From positions 528,007,296 to 528,071,295 of the forward strand of contig VDFB02193867.1 of the NCBI GenBank assembly GCA_007258455.2: 64,000 nucleotides of DNA, given 5' to 3'. The position numbers and the translations under genes are program-made. The notes beneath the pieces were generated by a model, which saw nothing but the letters and a program-made list of their open reading frames with translations, was not told the DNA's origin and ran no database searches. Origin of the DNA: Sequoia sempervirens. Lineage: Eukaryota > Streptophyta > Pinopsida > Cupressales > Cupressaceae. The stretch's first letter is position 1; the number at the start of each line of letters is the position of its first letter. This document shows, one piece after another, positions 32,515-45,153 of this stretch.

Positions 32515-35500
32515 TTAAATTGCCTTTAAATTCTCTTTGTTTTTACTATCTTCTATATTTGATTGCACATTAAATTGATATCAGATAAAGAAGTATATTT
32601 GATTATAGGAAAATGACAATCTTGCTGCAGTAAGATTATGCCTTTTTGTTTTAGAAATAGTAATTGTTGGCTTATTTATTATGCTAAGTTAGAAAGCCAT
32701 TTATTTGCTGGTACAAAATGTTTAGTTGAGTTATTTAGAGGTGACATATCCTACATCATTCTAGTCCATGAGTTTGCATTTCTTTGACTGAGAAGGTTGC
32801 AAAATTTTCCTTTATAACTGCCATTTGAATTTTTAAATTTTCTGAGTCTTTTCACTAAAGCTATTTTGTGTATATCCTGCAAATGTTGCAGTCTAGGAGA
32901 CCACATATCTTGAGTCATTCTATCGATTAGTTCATGTTCCTTGTCTACGATTCACATTTCTTCTAGGAATTTTGCTAACTAATTTGCATGCCCTCTCTGT
33001 GCTCCTATTTTACACGCTATTTTTCTTACATCTTACTCAATTTGTGGCTAAATTAAATGCTTAAGCAGAAAGAAGTGGGTTTTTTGGAATATAAATGTTC
33101 TTAACGACTTCTAGTGCTTTGGATAAATGCAATTTTTGACAATTGCAAAAAGAAATGTGGATGGTACAAATTATTTAATATTCCTAGTTAACAACCATTG
33201 TTTTTATTTTCTTTTTTTCTCAAAAAATTTATGTTATTCTATGAACTTATTTTCCTGTTCTAGTTGATGAATAGGTGAAAGAGACAAAAATAAAACCATG
33301 TTTGTTGTTATTTTTACCTTCAGAACACCACCTTCAAATGAAAATGAATTATGCTCTCTTTTTCCTTTGGAAACATTATTGAGGGAGATACCCCAAATTT
33401 GATGGAAGTATCATTGTATTTATGGCTGCTTTCTCGAACAAGAAATAGTGGGGTCACATTTACTTTAATTATCTATTTTTGTAAAAAAAAATCATTTATA
33501 TCTCAAGAGTCATGTGTAGGAGTAACATACTATAGATAAAATGTTTCAATTGATTTGAGCATGAAATTTTATCAAATTAAGTTTGATGTAGAAGGCAACA
33601 GACTCTTGTGATGGACTGGCGAGGTTGGATTTAAGGCTTAATCTTAAATCAATAGAGTGTGCTATGGGTTGGACCTCTTTATTTGTTTGTAGTGACAAGT
33701 TTTCTTTCTTATGAAGACATGTTTCCTTAATTAGATTGCTTTTGTTGATTTATTACTCACAGCGCCTAGTAGATCTCTAGAACTAGCTTGTACTTTGTTT
33801 TCTTTCACCACTTGGGCCTTGTATGTGCTAGTGTAGGTTGAATTTGTACTTTCTCAAGTCTACTATCAAGAGATCTACCCTTTTGATTTACTTCACAACC
33901 AGTCTGAGTCTTTTATTTATTATAAGTGACTACAAATCCAATTTTTTTTATCTACACTCATTATTTTCTAATTGTGACTGACTGGGCTCTTGAGATATCT
34001 TTCCAATTTACTCTTTAATGCAATAAAGTTGATCTACACTTCACTCATTATCCAAGCATTGCAATGAATACAAATTTTTTGAGGGATATCGTAATCTTTG
34101 TGGGGTTTAAGTTTATGGTTAGGTATTTAGTTGTATCTTCCACACATGCTTATGAATATATTTGAAATTGCATTTGAAAGAAAACTAATTTCTTAAAAGC
34201 TTCATTTGAAAGATTATTCACTCATATCTCACATTTACTTTCTTGGGGGAAGGCAAAGATGAGATGAAATTGATAAAGTAAAATCATAGATGACATTTAT
34301 ATCTTGAAATCACTCATTTATGTTTTGCAGGTATCCTCGTTAATTGGTGTTGCTCATTTATGACTTTTTACAGGCTAAGTGAAGGGGATTTGAAATCTTA
34401 CCTAAATTGTTGTAAATATTTATCTATTTGCAAATTAGGACTCTAATTAATGATTCATTTCATTAGTTTGAAATCATTAGTTTTTTTTCATTTAAAAAAC
34501 ACTCTATTATTTAAAGTTAATGCTTAAAATTACTTTAATTAATAACTTACATGATTTGTCTTTTTTATCTTGTAGGGATTTCGTTCATGCATGGGATTTG
34601 CAACATTGAAAGATAAGAGGAAATCTTGGAAGAATCTTGGAGATAAAGAGAAATCGAGCATTAAATTTGGAGTTGATAAAGAATTTTTTAATGCTTAGGG
34701 CTTCCATTCTATGCTTTAGTTTTCTATTTTAAATCAACTCACATCTTTTTGGGCTCTAAAAAGAACATTTCAATTTTTGCTAAAAAGGGCTTAAAAAGAA
34801 CTTTAGGAAAAACTCACTAGATTTGGTTTGAGGATTAACAATTGAACAAGGGAATTTTCACATTTCCTTTGGTGTTCTAAAAAGAATCAAATCATTTCTT
34901 TGTGGAATTAAAATGAACAAGTGCTTCTTTGTTTTGTAATTACTTACCCAAAGTAATACCATTGAAAAGACGTATGTGCTTCTCTCGTGCCTCACGATGA
35001 TCTTGAGAATCAAAAGTATTTTTTGTCATCTTAAGTTAGGTAAAGTAATTGCCCACACACTTCAATTTGGACTTTAAAATTGAAAAAAACTTGTGAGTGT
35101 GACTGGAGCATATTGCGTACATTCTCTCTCTTTGTGTTGCAACAAAGATTGATTGAGTTACAAGTATTGTTTGCTTGCTTTTTTTTATCTTAGAGGGTAT
35201 TCCTTGTGGGAAAAATTAATCACCCAAGGGAACGAACCAACCGGTAACATGCTAAAGCCAAGTGTATTTCTAGTCAGTATATAAGTGTGGATATTGGAAC
35301 AAAGGCTAGTATCATGCGATTGGTCCTGATGAGAAGGGAAGCAATGGTCTCTCACCACATGGGTCAATCCCAAGGAATGAAAAATTTTGAATTAAAACCC
35401 TTGTGTAGAAAAGGCCAAAATCCTTGATCTATTTGTTGGTGCAAGAACGGTCATTCTAAAGCCACCCCACACTTTTATGGTTTTTAGTAGAAATGGAAAG

Positions 35501-36650
35501 TATGTCATGGGAGTTTCATGGGTGTTGATGCTTTGCTGCCTTGTATAAGTGAGTGTCGTGGAGCAGAGCCAGTGGGGTCAAGCATCTAACCATTCGCTAA
35601 AAAAAAGCATAGCTGGACTTGTCCAAGTGGGGATTCAACAAATACAGTCTTTCATATCCATAGGGTTGTACTTCTTGAAAAAAAAAACACTTTCCTAATT
35701 CGTAAACATTTGAAAATAAACATTCAACATTATCATCAAACTTCAAACCCTTTAGGAAGCAAATATCTTTGACAAGATTCATGTGTTATTGCTTACCCTT
35801 GGGATTCTATCCTTAGAGGTTTCTAAACATCTAAATTTATATCTCAATTTTCTTACTGAATTCAACAATATGTAACTTTTGCCTTAATTTCCTTGATTTC
35901 CACATAATGGACTTTGTGGGATGAGAAGAAATTTAGACATCAAACATCTAGTTTGAAAACCTAATCAAGAATTTTTTGTGGTAAAAAGAAGTCATTAAGC
36001 AAAGCTAAGAAATAATTGGACCACACACATGTGCTTGGCATCTTTTGGTCATATGGTTTTCATGCAAACATTGGTCTTTTGGTTTTGAACTACTCTTATA
36101 GAAAAGCATGTTCTTCACTATCTTGGTCTCATAAACAAGGTCCTTGTTAGGTTCATTTAGGATCAAATCAAACACTTCGTCCATCCAAACATTTATCATC
36201 TCCATCTCACAAAAAACTTTTGAACCATTGGAAAAATCATCCATATTAGACTTTGGGTAAAATCCTTCAAATCAACATCAAAGTCGTCTTGTTTGGCTAG
36301 GTGTGTGTAGATGCATCCTTTTCCATACACTTAGTCAAATTATCATCTTATGAGAAAGTTTATCCCATAGATAACATCCAACATCTTGGGGTCTATTCAT
36401 TCATTATCCAAATCCAAATCCAAATCAAATCCAAAATCCAAAATCAAATCAAGCCAAATCAAATTCAAAATCCAAAAATCCAAAAGTCCTAAAGTCTAGT
36501 ATCCCCTTCAAGTTTCTTAAGAGTTCAATCATTCACATCACCCATCTTTCATTTACCTCATCATCACCCTTTGATCCTTATCATCCTAGATTTTCTTTTT
36601 ACTGCCTAAAGTTTAGATCAATCTAAGGAGTTAGAGGCTCACCTCCCACA
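32515..36650 (+). other. LTR-E leader region without recognisable gene
   Basis: No TGG-type primer site follows the 5' LTR. It continues TTAAATTGCCTTTAAATTC. The next 4 kb is AT-rich, with only short open frames and no domain that I recognise. A segment around 35180-35600 has a different, less AT-rich composition and may be the original leader. From about 36400 CAAATC words become frequent, leading into the gag-like remnant. Confidence 0.5.
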
Positions 36651-36653
36651 TTC

Positions 36654-38595
36654 TTGAAAATTGATCCTTATTTTATGGTCCAAACTAGACCAAAACAAAA
36701 GAACATGGAATATAAACTTGATTCATACATCATGAGTGGTCTAAATCAACCAAACTATCAAAGCCTTACAATGTCGATTGATTATCAAAACTCACACTTA
36801 TATAATAATACATGGGATCATTATCTCCTACAAACCTCAATGGTACAACAAATGTTAGTATGCCCAATCTAAATTTTGGAACACCTTTCCCTATGGTAGA
36901 TTTAAATTCCAAACCTACAAATATATCAACCAAACAATCAATGCATGAGTCTTCAACAAAACAACATTATCGTACCAAATCTATACATGCCAAATGTGAA
37001 TATACCAAGTACAAGTTTACCAAGCATGAACATTTCAAATCCACGCTTGGTAAACTTTTGAATAGATATGTTTACAAATCATACAAATGTTGTTCAAAGT
37101 TCAAACAATATGTTAATGACTCCATGTATTAATCCAAGTCAAGGTAACACCATGCAAAAACAAGGCAATGTGATTCCCAAACACAAAAATTTTCAATTTT
37201 AACCTATCATGCCAAATCTAAGCATCACCCCAAGTCAAAACATAGTCCAAAATCAATTTGTACATAATCTCATGCAAACACCACAAGTGTACATTCCAAA
37301 TCTCCTTGAAGAAAATAATCAACTATATCAAGGGAGTCAAAATCAAAATCAAGATCAAATTTTGCGAGATCAAATTGTTACACTTACCAAAACAATTGAG
37401 TCATTCCGCAAAGAGACATCTCCACCCCAAAATCAATAGACTCTTCCATTGGTTAAACCATTCCATCAAAGCATTGATTTGTGTCAATAACCACAATCAA
37501 GAACATTATCTCCAATGTCAAGAAGTTGGATATCAAGATCCACAACATCAACAACAAATCCAACCCCCAAATCTCAAAGATCAATCACCACATCTCCAAA
37601 ATCAATCACCACAAGGTCAATTTAAAGCACAAATATTATAGGGTAACAAATGAGAATACACACCACTTGGGAAGCAAATCGAATTGGTCATGCAATAGTT
37701 GGTGCAAGACAATCTCATTAAAATACTAGTCTATGAGAACTATCAAGAACCATTAGTGAAACCGCCATGGTATAATGAAAATCACCTTTGTGATTTTCAC
37801 AAAATAAAGGGACACACAATATAGGATTGTATTCGACTCAAGAATCTCATCCAAGACCTTATTGATCAGAAGATAATCACTATTGGGGACAATGATGAAG
37901 ATTCAACCACTGGTGATAGCATCGACAATCTCTCCATCACAATTGTTGAAAACAATGATCAAAACCTATCCATTAATGAGCATATTAAAGATGTTTCCAC
38001 CTCATCCGATGACCAACTCACCATACATCAAGAGCCTCTTTTTAGTCATCTATTTCAAGGTGTGTGAGAGTTATTTGATCTTATTTACATAATCCACGAT
38101 CCATCAACAAATGATCATGTTGAAAATGTCTCTGCATCACCTAATGAAGTAGAGAACATATCTCAATAATTTATTCCAAAGCATGATCAACATGTTTCAC
38201 CAAGGTCTAGCAATGGTCCTTTCTGAGACATGTTGACACCCTTTGACCTCATGGTTATAGATATTGAAGGAACCCTCAACTTGACACTTGATCCAAGTCC
38301 ACTCAAAGATCAAGAGGATATTGAACCACTTACCATGACTAATGATGATGTCCAAGAACCCTTTGTAAGCAATCCATACTTTCAAACTAAACCATGTCAA
38401 GAACTTGATCCAAATCATGTCAAAAGTAATCCCAAAATTAATCAAGATCAAGAATTCCTATCTCCAAGATACTACAATGATCTAATGGATACTCTCCTAT
38501 CTATACAAGATGATCATATCCACATAGCACTTACTCGTCCATCTACCCATGAGATGCTTTCTTTGGATGGGCATGTAGATGAGATCTTCATTTAG
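36654..38595 (+). pseudogene. LTR-E gag-like remnant with zinc knuckle
   Basis: Open pieces run in several frames: MVQTRPKQKNMEYKLDSYIM at the start, an Asn/Gln-rich middle (QGSQNQNQDQILRDQIVTLT), then PPWYNENHLCDFHKIKGHTI followed by a TAG (37822-37824) and DCIRLKNLIQDLIDQKIITI. The last two pieces reproduce the plant Gypsy gag pattern CxxH-x4-GHxxxxCxxLKxxIQDLID. An acidic Asp/Asn/Ser-rich region follows (DSTTGDSIDNLSIT), then an open stretch 38230-38595 ending GHVDEIFI. A Gypsy gag origin is well supported, and no protease is seen. Confidence 0.65.
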
Positions 38596-38599
38596 ATCA

Positions 38600-39360
38600 G
38601 GATTCCTTTGCTCCTGATATTATTACACAAAAAGAGAAGATTATTGATTCCTATAGTCAAACTAAATTATCAACAACAAGATCAGATATATCCCAAATTC
38701 AGACTGAGGACATCATGTATGAAGATATCCAACATTATCCACTCAAGGAAACAAGTCAGACAAAACATGACATTCCAGAGTTAGCAAAGCAAAAAATTGA
38801 AAAAACGTCATCTGCAGTGGTCATTTATCAAAAAGTGCTTACTAACAAGACATCTCAAAACAAGCAGAATCAAGGAACAAAGGTGCTACTACCACCATAT
38901 TGGGGGCAACTATGTCTCAGGAAAACATCAACATAAGGTGTACGAAGAATCCTTATGATGAAACTGATGCCAATACTACAACCAACCACATCATGAATCT
39001 TCATCCACCCATCACCCCACCCATGAATTAGGAAGAACATCAAAAGAAAGATTTGAATCAAAGCACAAAGAGCATTATCAAAGCAAAAGAAGCAAAGCAT
39101 GAAGGAAAAATCAAATACAAGTGGATACCAAAGAATACAAAGAAAAATTATCCCTATCATACTCCATTAGTCAAAGAAACTATGGGGAAAAATAAGAAAG
39201 GGAAAAGTATCCATCAAAGATGTCCACAAAATCAAAATAAGGCTTCTCAAGTGACGTACAAAGCATATCAAGTAGTTGGTCCTAATTTCATGCACACTTT
39301 CGTATCCACCCATAATTGCTCATCTTCCCAAGTTTGGAGAGTCAAAGGTTCCAGATTGTA
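38600..39360 (+). pseudogene. LTR-E second protein remnant with WIPK motif
   Basis: Open pieces include YEDIQHYPLKETSQTKHDIP (near 38715) and, from 39053, KEAKHEGKIKYKWIPKNTKK, then HNCSSSQVWRVKGSRL ending at 39361. Lys/Gln-rich composition and the KIKYKWIPK motif match the LTR-A remnant near 6190-6220. It sits in the pol position but shows no pol motif. Function unknown. Confidence 0.4.
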
Positions 39361-39704
39361 AACAAATCCATCTTTATTCCTAAACACACTCCATCCACAC
39401 CTCCACGCATGATATCCAATTCTCACATTGACCATGTATTGGCAGCCTCCCTTCATCATAAGGATTGAGAAGGAATTCTATCATGATGTACACACAAAGA
39501 CAAAGTTATCTCTGGTATCAGTAAAGCAAATCAAGAATCTCAAAAGTTGTATTCAAGTGCATGTATCTTGGCAAAGCAACTTCTTCAAGCAGGATATCAA
39601 TGGCACATTATGACAAAACATCTACATCGACACCACTAGGTTGTTTATCTTGAGCTTAAAATCTTTCAAAAAATAAAAAATAGAAAAAAAATAAAAAAAT
39701 AGAA

Positions 39705-39822
39705 AAATCATGAAAATAGTAAAGATAAATAACTTGTCCTCAAGTGAAAACCTTAGTGAAAAACACTACAGTGGCATTTTGGATAGGTACCATGATGAAA
39801 ACCTAGAAAATAGGTGTTATGT
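39705..39822 (+). other. Conserved non-coding block 1 (LTR-E copy)
   Basis: It is similar to 6740-6845 of LTR-A, with 28 identical bases at 39788-39815. It starts with an ATAGTAAAGATAAATAA stretch and contains repeated GAAAACC words. It follows the coding remnant, as in LTR-A. From 39823 to 40700 no gene is supported, and words such as CATCCATCC recur. Confidence 0.6.
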
Positions 39823-40729
39823 GTAGAATCGAGCATCTGTGTGTGTCAGTTCAGGTGAAAGCATCTCATCCCATCCATAAGAAAGCCAACATTTCATCCA
39901 TCTTATCAATAATAAATCCATTCATCCATGAACCATTTATATAATCCATTTTCATCCATCTACATCCATAGTCCAAGTTATCTTGATCTTGACAAAGTTT
40001 GGTGTACACTTTACAGTTGCTTATGGTAAATGTCTTGACATGAGTCATTTTCATTGATCCTATCCTATCCTAACATTATCTGAGCCATAAAGCAGTATCC
40101 AATAAATCATTCCTTTATTGAAACACCTTATCTTATCGCAAGATAGTCCATATCCATCCATCCATATATCTATCCAGACATCCATTCATGACATTCCATA
40201 CATTGCTAGACACTAGGGTAGGTATTTACATCTTGCTTCGGGAATAAATTTTGATCTATATCCTCCATCTTATGTGGTAATCCAGACATTGGCAAACGTG
40301 AAATCAAATTGATCAAGCATTTGTTATCAAAAATCCAAATCACTAGCCCATGGCATATTTTGACAAGATGATTTTCCTTATCAAGCTTCATCTTTTATCA
40401 AACATCAATCCAAATAGTCAATATTAGTCACATCTAATGTTCACTTTAGCGTCACATCAAATCATTCAAACAACTTTTGTTCCAAACCAAGCTTAAAAGT
40501 CCTGATCAATCAAATCGAATAAGTCCATGATCATCACGAGAAATCTTTCCCAATCCTTGTGTTTCTTAACACTATCCTTACATTGTTGTGTATCCTCAAC
40601 AATGTAATCATCATCAATCCATCAATCCGATCAATCAACCTTAGCTTGGTTTTCAACAAAATCCCAAATAGATCACTGATATCGGCAAACATATCCATAT
40701 CCAAAATGTCAAAATCATGTGAAAAAATA

Positions 40730-41160
40730 TAAAAACATTAGAAAATCAGAAAATCTAAAAACATCAAAAAATTAGAAAATCTAAAACCATCAAAAAATCA
40801 GAAAATCCAAAAACATTAGAAAACCAAAAAATCCAAAAAACATCAAAAAATAAAAAAAATCAGAAAACATTGGAAAATCAAAATCCCAAAAACATCCAAA
40901 TCATATCATAATCCAAAAACATTCCTAAAACTCAAAAAACCGTCAAAAACATGCTATCCGAACTATGTCGTCTCTGAGCTTAAACGTAGGCAAGGCTAAT
41001 CTTTGATCAGCCCTTGAGACACAAAATCCAAAAAACAATCATAAAATCTCAGAAAATCCAAAAACATTTGAAAATTTGGAAAATCAAAACATTTAAATAA
41101 CCTAAAAATCTAAAAAATAGCCTCAAAACATTGCAAAATACCAAAAACATTCAAAAAACC
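40730..41160 (+). repeat. A-rich low-complexity tract of LTR-E
   Basis: Degenerate units of about 13-16 bases with ATCAGAAAATC and AAAAACATC words, G-poor on the plus strand. It is split by the CGTAGGCAAGG motif at 40960-41015. Confidence 0.7.
40960..41015 (+). other. CTACG...CGTAGGCAAGG motif (LTR-E copy)
   Basis: GAACTATG, about 20 bases, then ACGTAGGCAAGGCTAATC and TTTGATCAGCCCTTGAG. It is a third relative of the LTR-A copies at 7871 and 8072, standing out from the surrounding A-rich DNA. The left arm has one changed base (CTATG), which weakens the stem. Confidence 0.6.
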
Positions 41161-41400
41161 CAAGAAATCCATTTGTCTCATTTCGCTTCACCCACAATAA
41201 TCTCATCCATAATAAATCAATCATCACAGTCACCCTTTGGAAAAACAAATATAAACAAGTACAACAATCAGCAAAAGCAAGCTTTAAACATAAAATCAAA
41301 AGAAAACTTCAAACTTTTAAATACAAAATCAAACTCTTGACCATTCGTAAACATGCCAATCAACCTTATATCAATAGCGTTTTGAACAACTTATCAACTT

Positions 41401-41560
41401 TCCACCATCCACTAACATTTCCTAGGATGCATCCTTCCTACAATGGGAATTATCTATTGGAAAAACATTTTGGATAAACAAAACGACGTGCTACCATCCA
41501 CTAACATGTCCTAGGATGTATCCTTCCTACAATGGGAATTATCTATTGGAAATCATTTTG
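41401..41560 (+). repeat. Short direct duplication in LTR-E 3' untranslated region
   Basis: A unit with CCATCCACTAACATKTCCTA, TCCTTCCTACAATGGGAATT and ATCTATTGGAAA occurs at about 41405-41470 and again at 41496-41555. From 41560 to 42515 no further gene or repeat is supported. Confidence 0.65.
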
Positions 41561-42517
41561 GTTCTTATCCTAAACAAAATAAATCCCTTTGGCTAGAGGT
41601 ATGAAGAACATTGACTTGTTTGTGTGCTTGATCTTTTCTTTTTGATTTATCTTATTGCACTCATTCCAATGACCTCTCAATGTTGTCTAATCAAAGCGAT
41701 TTAGAGAGAAAAGAATGGGGCATCGATCATTATCATTTTGTTTATTATGCTTGTTGGACATTCTTGTAATATATCTTGGCGAATACTTTCTTTGCTAGGT
41801 GCATCCTAGCAAGGTTTTCATATGTCAAGTGTGAACAAGAATACTCCTATTTGTTTGTCGAGTCAAAGATACCTTGATGCATCGCGCCTGTGTGTTATCA
41901 AACATAAGGTAAGTAGCCCTTTTAAAGTCCCAATTCCTGATAAGAAAATCATCCATCTCTCGTCACCATCTCTAACAAAGTTGGCTTGTTGAATCCTCTT
42001 GTCATCATCTCATTTCTTCTTTTCCATGCTAACATCATACCAGGATAGTTAATCATTATCACCAGTGCATCCATCTTGCATCCACAAACTATCAGCAGGC
42101 TGCATATCATTCACATGCATTGTATGTTCATCATCATAATATAGATTTATTAGTCTATGCATCTCATAAACCATACATTTTCATAAGAAATCCATTGCAT
42201 AATCATATAGGCATTATCACATCATCCATTTTAAATGCATTCCATCATCATTTAAGTTGTTTAGGATAATATACATTGGTTATTCTAAGCATCTTAAAAC
42301 CACCTCATTTGCATCATCATCATAACCATCCATGTGTCCATCCTGAACCTCTTTGTCACAAGATCAACCCTCAAATTGAATATTTTCGCTCGATCTTTTG
42401 AGGGGGCAATGTACCAGTATACTTCTTTCTATTGGGGCATTCAAAAAAATTAGAATTTTTTTGAATTTTGACCACGACATGATTATTCTTTGAACCAATG
42501 CAGCAAGAACATTGCCT

Positions 42518-42532
42518 CAAAGAGGGGAAAAA
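42518..42532 (+). other. Polypurine tract of LTR-E
   Basis: CAAAGAGGGGAAAAA adjoins the 3' LTR and is nearly identical to the LTR-A tract at 9147-9161. Confidence 0.85.
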
Positions 42533-43674
42533 TGTACACACATAAAATATACATGCATCTAATCCGGATTCACTAATTCCATGTCGTCCTTAATCAACCC
42601 TTTATCATCATTTTCGCCCATCAATTAAATAAATCAAGTTTATTTGATTAATCTCCTAAGTTATCTCTTTAATTAAATAAATCAAGTTTATTTGATTAAT
42701 CTCCTAAGTTATCTCTTTAATTAAATAAATCAAGTTTATTTAATTAATCTCCTAAATTCATCCATTTAAATTAAATAAATTCATCTTTATTTGATTTAAC
42801 AGTAACATCATCCTCTTTGATTAAATAAATCAAACCTTTATTTAATTAAATCTAAAATAATTTTCTTCTCATTTTGATTTATTTTAATCCTAAAATCTAA
42901 GTCAAAAGTAAAAATCACCTAATCTCTTATTAAATTAAGCAAATCTTGATTAATTTAATCCTAATCACCTAAATCTTCTAGATTTTGCAACTTGCACCAA
43001 TAAATCATTTCTTTGATTTAGTAATTCCCTAATTACTTTCAAAATGGCATAAAAAAAGGGAATATTCCTCCAAGTTTGAAAATCCCTCCAAATGTCTTGT
43101 CCTCCAACATGGCATTAAATCCTCTTACATTGTCTCTTACATGTCCCCCACTTGGAATTTAAGACTCTTCTCCCTCCAACAAGCCATTTTTTGAATTTGA
43201 AATCTCCCCCTCTTTGGCACATTGATCAAAATGTGCACAACCGTCATCCTCTCACATCTTGACAAGTTGCATCTTGTCATTGGCTCATGTTTTGTCCCAC
43301 ATCCTCCATGTTCTTCAATCCTCCATCATACTTTCTTATAAATAGAGACCCTCTCTATTGATTTAATCCTCCACAACTACACAACTTGATCACTTATCAT
43401 CTTGCATCTTCATCATATCTAGAGATTTTCAAAAAGGGGTTGGGAAAGGGCTATTTTCCACATCAAAATAGCACCAATCCCCCTATGATATGATGGTTTG
43501 ATCCATTTTAGATAGTTTTACATGCTCGTATGCTTTCTTTGTATGCTTTTATTATCATGTTTTTTTGTCTTAATTGATTAAGAATTTCATAGGGAGCTTG
43601 ATTAATGTTTTTGCCAACTGGGCTAATTGTCTTTTTTGTTGATCATGTTAGCTAAGGAAAAAAATTTGCTCACA
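42533..43674 (+). repeat. LTR-E 3' LTR
   Basis: 1142 bp, uninterrupted, TGTACACACA to GCTCACA. It has three copies of a 48-bp unit (42639, 42687, 42735) against two in the 5' LTR. The TATA box is at 43337-43344. The target duplication GTATC follows at 43675-43679. Confidence 0.9.
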
Positions 43675-43679
43675 GTATC

Positions 43680-45153
43680 CAAATCTGAAAAAACCTCTAT
43701 CAGGCTTGTACAATGGAACTCATTCGCCAATAGTGGCAAATCAGTCCACTTCTACTTTTCTAGAAATTTTGAACTAGATTTTGTGCCTCTCAGTTTGCAA
43801 TGCTCTTTTTGACTGGTTTCTAGATCCGAAACTAGAAAATGCCACCTATAGGTCTTCTCCAAGCTTCTCTAAGGCATGATGAAAACTTGAGGATATTTGA
43901 GGATTTGAAAACCTTTCTCCAACTTTACTTCTTGAAAAATTTGCAACCTAGCCCTACAAATCACACACAAGAAGAGGGAAAAATGTTGTGGGGGTTAGTG
44001 AATAGGGGTTTTCCTTGGTCAAACCCCTTGGTGGTAATTAAACCTTGAAATGAAAGCAAACATAAAAGGAGAATGATGAGTGAATAAAAGATAATGTTGC
44101 AACTCACCAAACCCTAGCAATAAGGTGCTGCAAACATGTAAGTAATGGCTACAATGGATGTGGTTCTTGTCTCTTGCTTGATGTTTTTAGATCTTGAATG
44201 AAGCTCTTGCTTGAATCAAAAACCCTACACCACAATTGTTAGCTCTTAAAACAACATGATACAAGCAATCTCAGACATCATGAATGACACTTGAAGATGC
44301 TCTAAAATTCTTGATAATCTACACTTGAAATTCCTTGAATGTTCTTGTGAATGCTCAAATGCTTTTGTCAACTCACTAAGTGATCTCTTGAATGCTAAGT
44401 GAGAATATGAGTGAAATAAACTCATATTTATACTTAATTTTACAAGAATTTTAGAAAATACAACACTACAAGCCGACATCAGATCTAGGAGAATAAAATC
44501 TCGCCAAAAATCTGATTTAAATTTGAATTTTGGTCACATGGGACTCATTTTCCCAAGGTGGAAAATGAGTCCCATTACATATAATGTATGGGACCAAAAA
44601 TGAAAAGTGTCTAGAAATTTGTTAAACTTGCATTGGGGCCAAAAAATCTAGGTGGGACTCATTTTCCCAAGGTAGCAAATGAGTTCTAGACAATAAATCT
44701 AGGCCAGACAAGCTAGGAAAACCTTAATTCTGATTGGTTACTAATCGGTTTTAAGATTATCCTCGAAAAGATGCAATAAATGAGGCTTGTGGATGCAAAA
44801 TAGGGCCAATTAAAGCATAAGAAAGCCTAACTATTAATGACAAGCCTAGAGGAATGTGAAAGTGTGTTACAAAACTCTACAAAACTCCAAATCAGGCAAG
44901 GTTAATGCTGATTATGATTAAAATTATGTTTATTATGCTTAGTTAATTGATAAAACCATAGAAAAGTGTGAAAGTTTGTCACGAAACTTTAGCAAGGCAC
45001 CATTAAATTCCATTAGTTCACAAGGGTCCAAGACCTAATGTGAATATGTTGTCTATATTAGAACACTAAATCAAGGCAAAATTAAGCCAAAATCAAAAGG
45101 AGGGCCCAAACAATTTAGAAAAAATAGAAGGGTTACTTTTTCAGTGACTCTAT
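43680..45153 (-). repeat. GYP-D 5' LTR, part 2
   Basis: It continues 25636 of the interrupted LTR and is colinear with about 16705-18139. It has a TATA box on the minus strand at 44425-44432. The outer edge is GTGACTCTA, where the other LTR has GTGACTCCA, so one terminal base has changed. Confidence 0.85.

Larger units (their letters stand above)
25637..43674 (+). mobile_element. LTR-E: non-autonomous Gypsy-derived LTR retrotransposon
   Basis: The 5' LTR (25637-26108 plus 31898-32514) and 3' LTR (42533-43674) are clearly the same repeat, and GTATC flanks the whole on both sides. The 3' LTR starts TGTACACACATAAAATATAC, preceded by a purine tract. The 5' LTR starts TATAGAGATGTAAAATATAC, so its terminal TG has decayed to TA. 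The internal 10 kb contains a gag-like remnant with one zinc knuckle and no reverse transcriptase or integrase motif that I can find. COP-F interrupts the 5' LTR. Confidence 0.85.
16260..45153 (-). mobile_element. GYP-D: gag-protease Gypsy derivative (minus strand) with nested insertions
   Basis: An 1880-bp LTR at 16260-18139 matches a right LTR at 25201-25636 plus 43680-45153, which is interrupted by LTR-E. Both start TGGAAC on the plus strand, and the other edge is GTGACTCCA or GTGACTCTA. Between them, on the minus strand, are gag, a zinc-knuckle remnant and a retropepsin-like region, but no reverse transcriptase, RNase H or integrase. The flanks AATAT (16255-16259) and TATAT (45154-45158) are consistent with a 5-bp duplication carrying one change. 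Removing the element joins the Copia codons for EEEVY and IEQLDGF. Its layout resembles described gag-only non-autonomous LTR elements. Confidence 0.8.
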
